Of a DNA stretch of 64,000 nt, positions 60,643 to 64,000 are shown piece by piece. Source of the DNA: Chengkuizengella axinellae. Lineage in GTDB: Bacteria; Bacillota; Bacilli; Paenibacillales; KCTC-33759. Numbering within the stretch: the stretch's first letter is position 1; each line of letters starts with the position of its first letter. Under the pieces are notes generated by a model, which worked only from the letters and a program-made list of their open reading frames with translations, made no database searches and was not told the DNA's origin. The translations under genes were made by a program, and so were the position numbers. The stretch covers positions 1 through 64,000 of the forward strand of contig NZ_JAVAMP010000001.1 of NCBI RefSeq assembly GCF_030730905.1, written 5' to 3'.

Positions 60643-62399
60643 TGATTCAAGATTTAAGATCATTCATTGAGATATTAAAAAAAGAAAATGATGTTGTAGA
60701 AATATCCGCACCGGTTGATCCAAATTTAGAGATCGCTGAGATTCATAGACGTGTGATAGATGAAGGTGGACCTGCTTTATTATTTACTAATGTAAAGGGC
60801 AGCTCTTTTCCTGTTGTAACAAACTTATTTGGGACAAGCCGTAGAGTGGATTTAGCCTTTGGTCCCAAACCAGAGTTGCTTATGAAACAAATTATAGGAG
60901 CAATGGATACACTGCTTCCTCCTACACCAAAAGCGCTTTGGAAAGAGAAAGATTTAATATTTGATATGCTGAAAATTGGCACAAAAACAGTTTCTAAAAG
61001 CGAAGCTCCTGTAATGGAGGTATTAAAGAAACAAAAACCGTTAAGTGATCTTCCAGTAATTACAAGCTGGCAGGAAGATGGCGGACCCTTTTTTACTCTT
61101 CCACTAGTGTATACAGAGCACCCTGAAACGAAGGATCATAATCTTGGTATGTATCGCATGCAGGTATATGATGACCAAACAACAGGCATGCACTGGCAGA
61201 TTCATAAAGGCGGGGGATTCCATTATCATGAAGCTGAGAAAAAAAATGAACATTTTCCTGTGACTGTATTTTTAGGAGGACCACCAGCGCTTATTGCTTC
61301 AGCTATTGCACCTGTACCAGAGCATTTACCAGAGTTATTACTAACTTCATTGATTTTAGGGAAAAAGTTAAAAACAGCTGAAAATCCTATCGGGGAACAT
61401 CGCCTGATAGCGGATGCTGAGTTTGCAATCCACGGAAAGGTTCCACCACACTTTCGCAGACCAGAAGGTCCTTTTGGAGACCATTATGGATATTATTCAT
61501 TAATTCATGATTTTCCTGAGTTAAGAATTGAGCATATATGGCATAGAAAAGATGCTATTTACCCCGCAACCATTGTAGGAAAACCCAAACAAGAAGATTA
61601 TTACATGGGTGAATTTTTACAGCGATTATTATCACCAGCATTCCCAATGGCAATGCCTGGAGTAAAACAATTGTGGACCTATGCAGAAACAGGTTTTCAT
61701 CCATTGGCGGCGGCTGTGGTTAGAGAAAGTTATTCTAGAGAAGTTTTAGCAAGCGCTTTTCGTATTTTTGGAGAAGGTCAGCTTACACTAACAAAATTTT
61801 TAATATTAACAGACCAAAATGTGGATTTAGAAAAATTTCCACAATTATTTGAATCTGTCTTAGAAAGATTTGAACCAAAAACAGATTTGTTTATTTTTAA
61901 TAAAACCTCACATGACACTTTGGATTATACAGGGAAAAAATTAAATCATGGCAGTAAGGCTGTACTGATTGGTGTCGGAGAACCAATTCGACAACTACCT
62001 GGTGAATACACGAATGGAGATTTAACAGGAATATCGAAAATAGCTCCATACTGTAAAGGTTGTTTAGTTATTTCAGGGAAAAGCTATAAAGATGAACCTG
62101 AATTAGCAGCACGAATTTTAAAAGCAAACAAAGAAAAGCTTAAAAAATGGCCAATGGTGATATTGGTTGATGATGCAGATATTACAAAGGATCAAACCTC
62201 TTTTTTATGGACAGTATTTACTCGATTTAATCCAGCGACAGATATGTATGCTGATAGCGAAATACGTCAGCATCATCTAAATTATGAACTTCCAATTGTT
62301 ATTGATGCAAGGATGAAACCTGGATATCCTGATGAATTATTTCCACGGGAGGACATTGTAGAACTAGTGTCCAAACGCTGGGGAGAATATTTTGGATAA
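60642..62399 (+). CDS. UbiD-family decarboxylase
   Basis: A 585-residue prenyl-FMN-dependent decarboxylase. The N-terminal RSFIEILKKENDVVEISAPV and the central FHYHEAEKKNEHFPV, KVPPHFRRPEGPFGDHYGYY are typical; the E-x-x-R-E-type acid pattern is expected in the GEHRLIADAEF region. Such enzymes act in quinone or aromatic acid metabolism. The partner prenyltransferase UbiX is not in the window. It is translationally coupled to ctaA, hinting at a role linked to respiration (for example menaquinone). Confidence 0.88.
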   Translation: MIQDLRSFIEILKKENDVVEISAPVDPNLEIAEIHRRVIDEGGPALLFTNVKGSSFPVVTNLFGTSRRVDLAFGPKPELLMKQIIGAMDTLLPPTPKALWKEKDLIFDMLKIGTKTVSKSEAPVMEVLKKQKPLSDLPVITSWQEDGGPFFTLPLVYTEHPETKDHNLGMYRMQVYDDQTTGMHWQIHKGGGFHYHEAEKKNEHFPVTVFLGGPPALIASAIAPVPEHLPELLLTSLILGKKLKTAENPIGEHRLIADAEFAIHGKVPPHFRRPEGPFGDHYGYYSLIHDFPELRIEHIWHRKDAIYPATIVGKPKQEDYYMGEFLQRLLSPAFPMAMPGVKQLWTYAETGFHPLAAAVVRESYSREVLASAFRIFGEGQLTLTKFLILTDQNVDLEKFPQLFESVLERFEPKTDLFIFNKTSHDTLDYTGKKLNHGSKAVLIGVGEPIRQLPGEYTNGDLTGISKIAPYCKGCLVISGKSYKDEPELAARILKANKEKLKKWPMVILVDDADITKDQTSFLWTVFTRFNPATDMYADSEIRQHHLNYELPIVIDARMKPGYPDELFPREDIVELVSKRWGEYFG

Positions 62400-63312
62400 A
62401 AAAATAAACCTTTTGCCACACATCGTATTTGCACTAGTCTATTTCATTTGGGGGATTAATATTGCCTCTATGAAAATAGGGGGGTTAGAGTGGGACCCTT
62501 TGGTTTTTAACGGTATCCGATTTTTGATTGTATTACCCATTCTATGGACAATCACTTATCTATCGTTTAAATCTAACAACATCATATTTTCCATAAAGAA
62601 AAATGATTTGTTATTGGTGGCAGGTTTAGGTGTATTAAATGCGGTTGGAATGGAAGCCATGCTTTCTTATGCACTGCAATATTCTACTTCTGCAAATGGA
62701 GCGGTATTAGGTAGAGGCTTTATGCCTGTTGTAACTGCTTTATTTGCACTTTTGTTAAAAGAGATTAAATTGACTAATCGAATTTTATTTGGCTTGCCAA
62801 TTGCTTTTTTTGGTGTAGTCCTGATGATGTTAGGAAATAACTTGCACTTTGGGATTGATACACTTAGAGGTGATGTATTACTTTTGACTAGGGCATTTTT
62901 TGGAGCAGCTTATCTAATTGGTATGAATCATCTTTTGAAGAAGTACCCTATCACTCTGATTATTTCTTTAGAGATGACCGCAGGTGCGATGAGTTTATTA
63001 CCTTTTGTTATTTTAAATGTAGATGTGGTTTATCTTCAGTCCATATCTGTGATAGGCTGGATTAGTTTAATCTATACTTCCATTATAGCTACAGTTATCG
63101 CGTTTTATTTACATCATTTCGGTTTAAGGAAACTTGGTTCTTTTAAAGCCTCAGTTTATGGATTTTTACTTCCTATTACTGCAGCAGTAGCTGGGTTTGT
63201 TATATTGCAAGAACGTTTAAGTTTAATACAAATTTTAGGGGCAGTTGCTGTGTTATGTTCTATGTATCTTATACAAAAAGAACGTTACAAGATTTCAGTT
63301 GAGAATGGGTAG
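62392..63312 (+). CDS. EamA/DMT family transporter
   Basis: A 306-residue permease with ten membrane helices in two EamA halves (about 8-140 and 155-295). It has a TTG start and overlaps the ubiD-like gene by eight bases, so the two are probably coupled. The cargo is unknown; export of a metabolite is typical for this family. Confidence 0.85.
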   Translation: MDKKINLLPHIVFALVYFIWGINIASMKIGGLEWDPLVFNGIRFLIVLPILWTITYLSFKSNNIIFSIKKNDLLLVAGLGVLNAVGMEAMLSYALQYSTSANGAVLGRGFMPVVTALFALLLKEIKLTNRILFGLPIAFFGVVLMMLGNNLHFGIDTLRGDVLLLTRAFFGAAYLIGMNHLLKKYPITLIISLEMTAGAMSLLPFVILNVDVVYLQSISVIGWISLIYTSIIATVIAFYLHHFGLRKLGSFKASVYGFLLPITAAVAGFVILQERLSLIQILGAVAVLCSMYLIQKERYKISVENG

Positions 63313-63361
63313 AATAGAAATGAAGTAAACTGTGAACAACTGATATGAAGGAAGTGTTAAT

Positions 63362-64000
63362 ATGTATGATCATTCATTTAAATTACCTGATCACAAGAAA
63401 GAAGGGGACTTTTTTCATATCAATCAAGCTATTGAAAAGTTTAGTGATTTACTTATCCAGCTAGATGAAATTGAGGATTTACCAGATAGATATATTCGAA
63501 TTAAACTTTTAGCAGAAGCATTTATTATTTCATTGAATGAATTAGAACAGAGTGTGTTTTCAAGTAAAAAATATAGTGAAAAAATTCACAAACTATACGA
63601 AGAGGACATGGATTCGGAGGAATTAAGACATTATTATTTGCATATTTATTATTATAAAAATGCATTTATTCGTATCTTTTCGATTTTAGATAAGTTAGGG
63701 TATTTTTTAAACGATTTATTGGAATTAAATACAGAGCAAGTAAAACCAAGGTTTTCTTATTACACTGCTTTAAGACAAATGTACAGCTTAAAAAAACATT
63801 CTTCTTTGCAGAAACTGTTGTACAATATCAAAGTAGACTATAAAGAACCCATGAAAATTTTAAAAAAAAGAAGGAATTTAGAGATTCATTATATAAATGT
63901 AGAAATGTTGGATGATTTAGTAAAAACAGATGACGTTTCCACAGAAAAAGTAACCATAGAAAATGTGAAAAATAATATTTATATTTTACAACAAGGTTAT
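63362..64000 (+). CDS. HEPN-like protein, truncated by the window end
   Basis: At least 213 residues, open at the right edge. All-helical: KEGDFFHINQAIEKFSDLLI, ILDKLGYFLNDLLEL. RRNLEIHYIN (around 178-187) fits the R-N-x3-H motif of HEPN domains, and the protein resembles the Cthe_2314-type HEPN family (match by eye). HEPN proteins are often RNases, but many are structural. GAAGGAAG precedes ATG. No antitoxin-like partner is visible upstream. Confidence 0.6.
   Translation, partial: MYDHSFKLPDHKKEGDFFHINQAIEKFSDLLIQLDEIEDLPDRYIRIKLLAEAFIISLNELEQSVFSSKKYSEKIHKLYEEDMDSEELRHYYLHIYYYKNAFIRIFSILDKLGYFLNDLLELNTEQVKPRFSYYTALRQMYSLKKHSSLQKLLYNIKVDYKEPMKILKKRRNLEIHYINVEMLDDLVKTDDVSTEKVTIENVKNNIYILQQGY

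Overview
The window looks like the chromosome of a low-GC, endospore-forming member of the Bacillales, probably Paenibacillaceae-like. It carries many spore genes (gerP operon, cwlJ-gerQ, sspI, an alpha/beta SASP, ylbJ, yunB-lytH), strong Shine-Dalgarno sites, frequent TTG starts and many short hairpin terminators. The genus cannot be fixed from sequence alone. No rRNA gene, insertion sequence, phage or CRISPR array is visible.

Layout. (1) 1-2000: a promoter, 17 tRNA genes and a terminator, in the order of the long rRNA-linked tRNA clusters of Bacillus. Two tRNA genes (Asp and Arg) are followed by related ~95-105 bp inserts that end in a second copy of the tRNA 3' end. (2) 2286-6985: a nucleotidyltransferase-like gene, a small unknown gene, then csoR, two copZ copies and copA. 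Four CsoR-like operators share one geometry, and one lies upstream of the unknown gene. (3) 7290-10532: a methyltransferase, an Hsp20-like gene and gerPABCDE behind a near-perfect sigma-K promoter. (4) 10867-15680: a merged envelope-stress cluster (LiaI-like, PspA, PspC, second PspA, LiaF, LiaS, LiaR) preceded by a perfect 20-bp palindrome. (5) 15874-34087: housekeeping and spore genes (zwf, prfC, sspI, ktrA, rRNA methyltransferase, yunB, lytH, lipA, yutD, nadK, ylbJ, truncated globin, yycC, a chemotaxis receptor, and trpS with a T-box leader). (6) 34192-41409: SASP, gerQ-cwlJ, ctaB-SCO, a toprim protein, an SDR and an MFS permease. (7) 41603-48257: a membrane protein, a CvpA/transglutaminase-like fusion, a class B PBP and a Mn/Zn ABC transporter. 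(8) 48472-54205: two small exported or membrane peptides, a HAD phosphatase, and an Agr-type peptide-signalling locus (response regulator, histidine kinase, AgrB, AgrD-like peptide, AgrC-like kinase). (9) 54447-64000: tandem HAD phosphatases, a MurJ/SpoVB-type flippase, yppC, a thioredoxin, ctaA, ubiD-like, an EamA permease and a HEPN-like gene cut by the window edge.

The most unusual items are the AgrD-like peptide, which has glutamine where the ring-forming cysteine is expected although AgrB keeps its catalytic His and Cys; the tRNA 3'-end duplications; the copper operator in front of an unknown gene; and several families of dispersed intergenic inverted repeats, some sharing a GAAGCATA motif with the tRNA-associated inserts.
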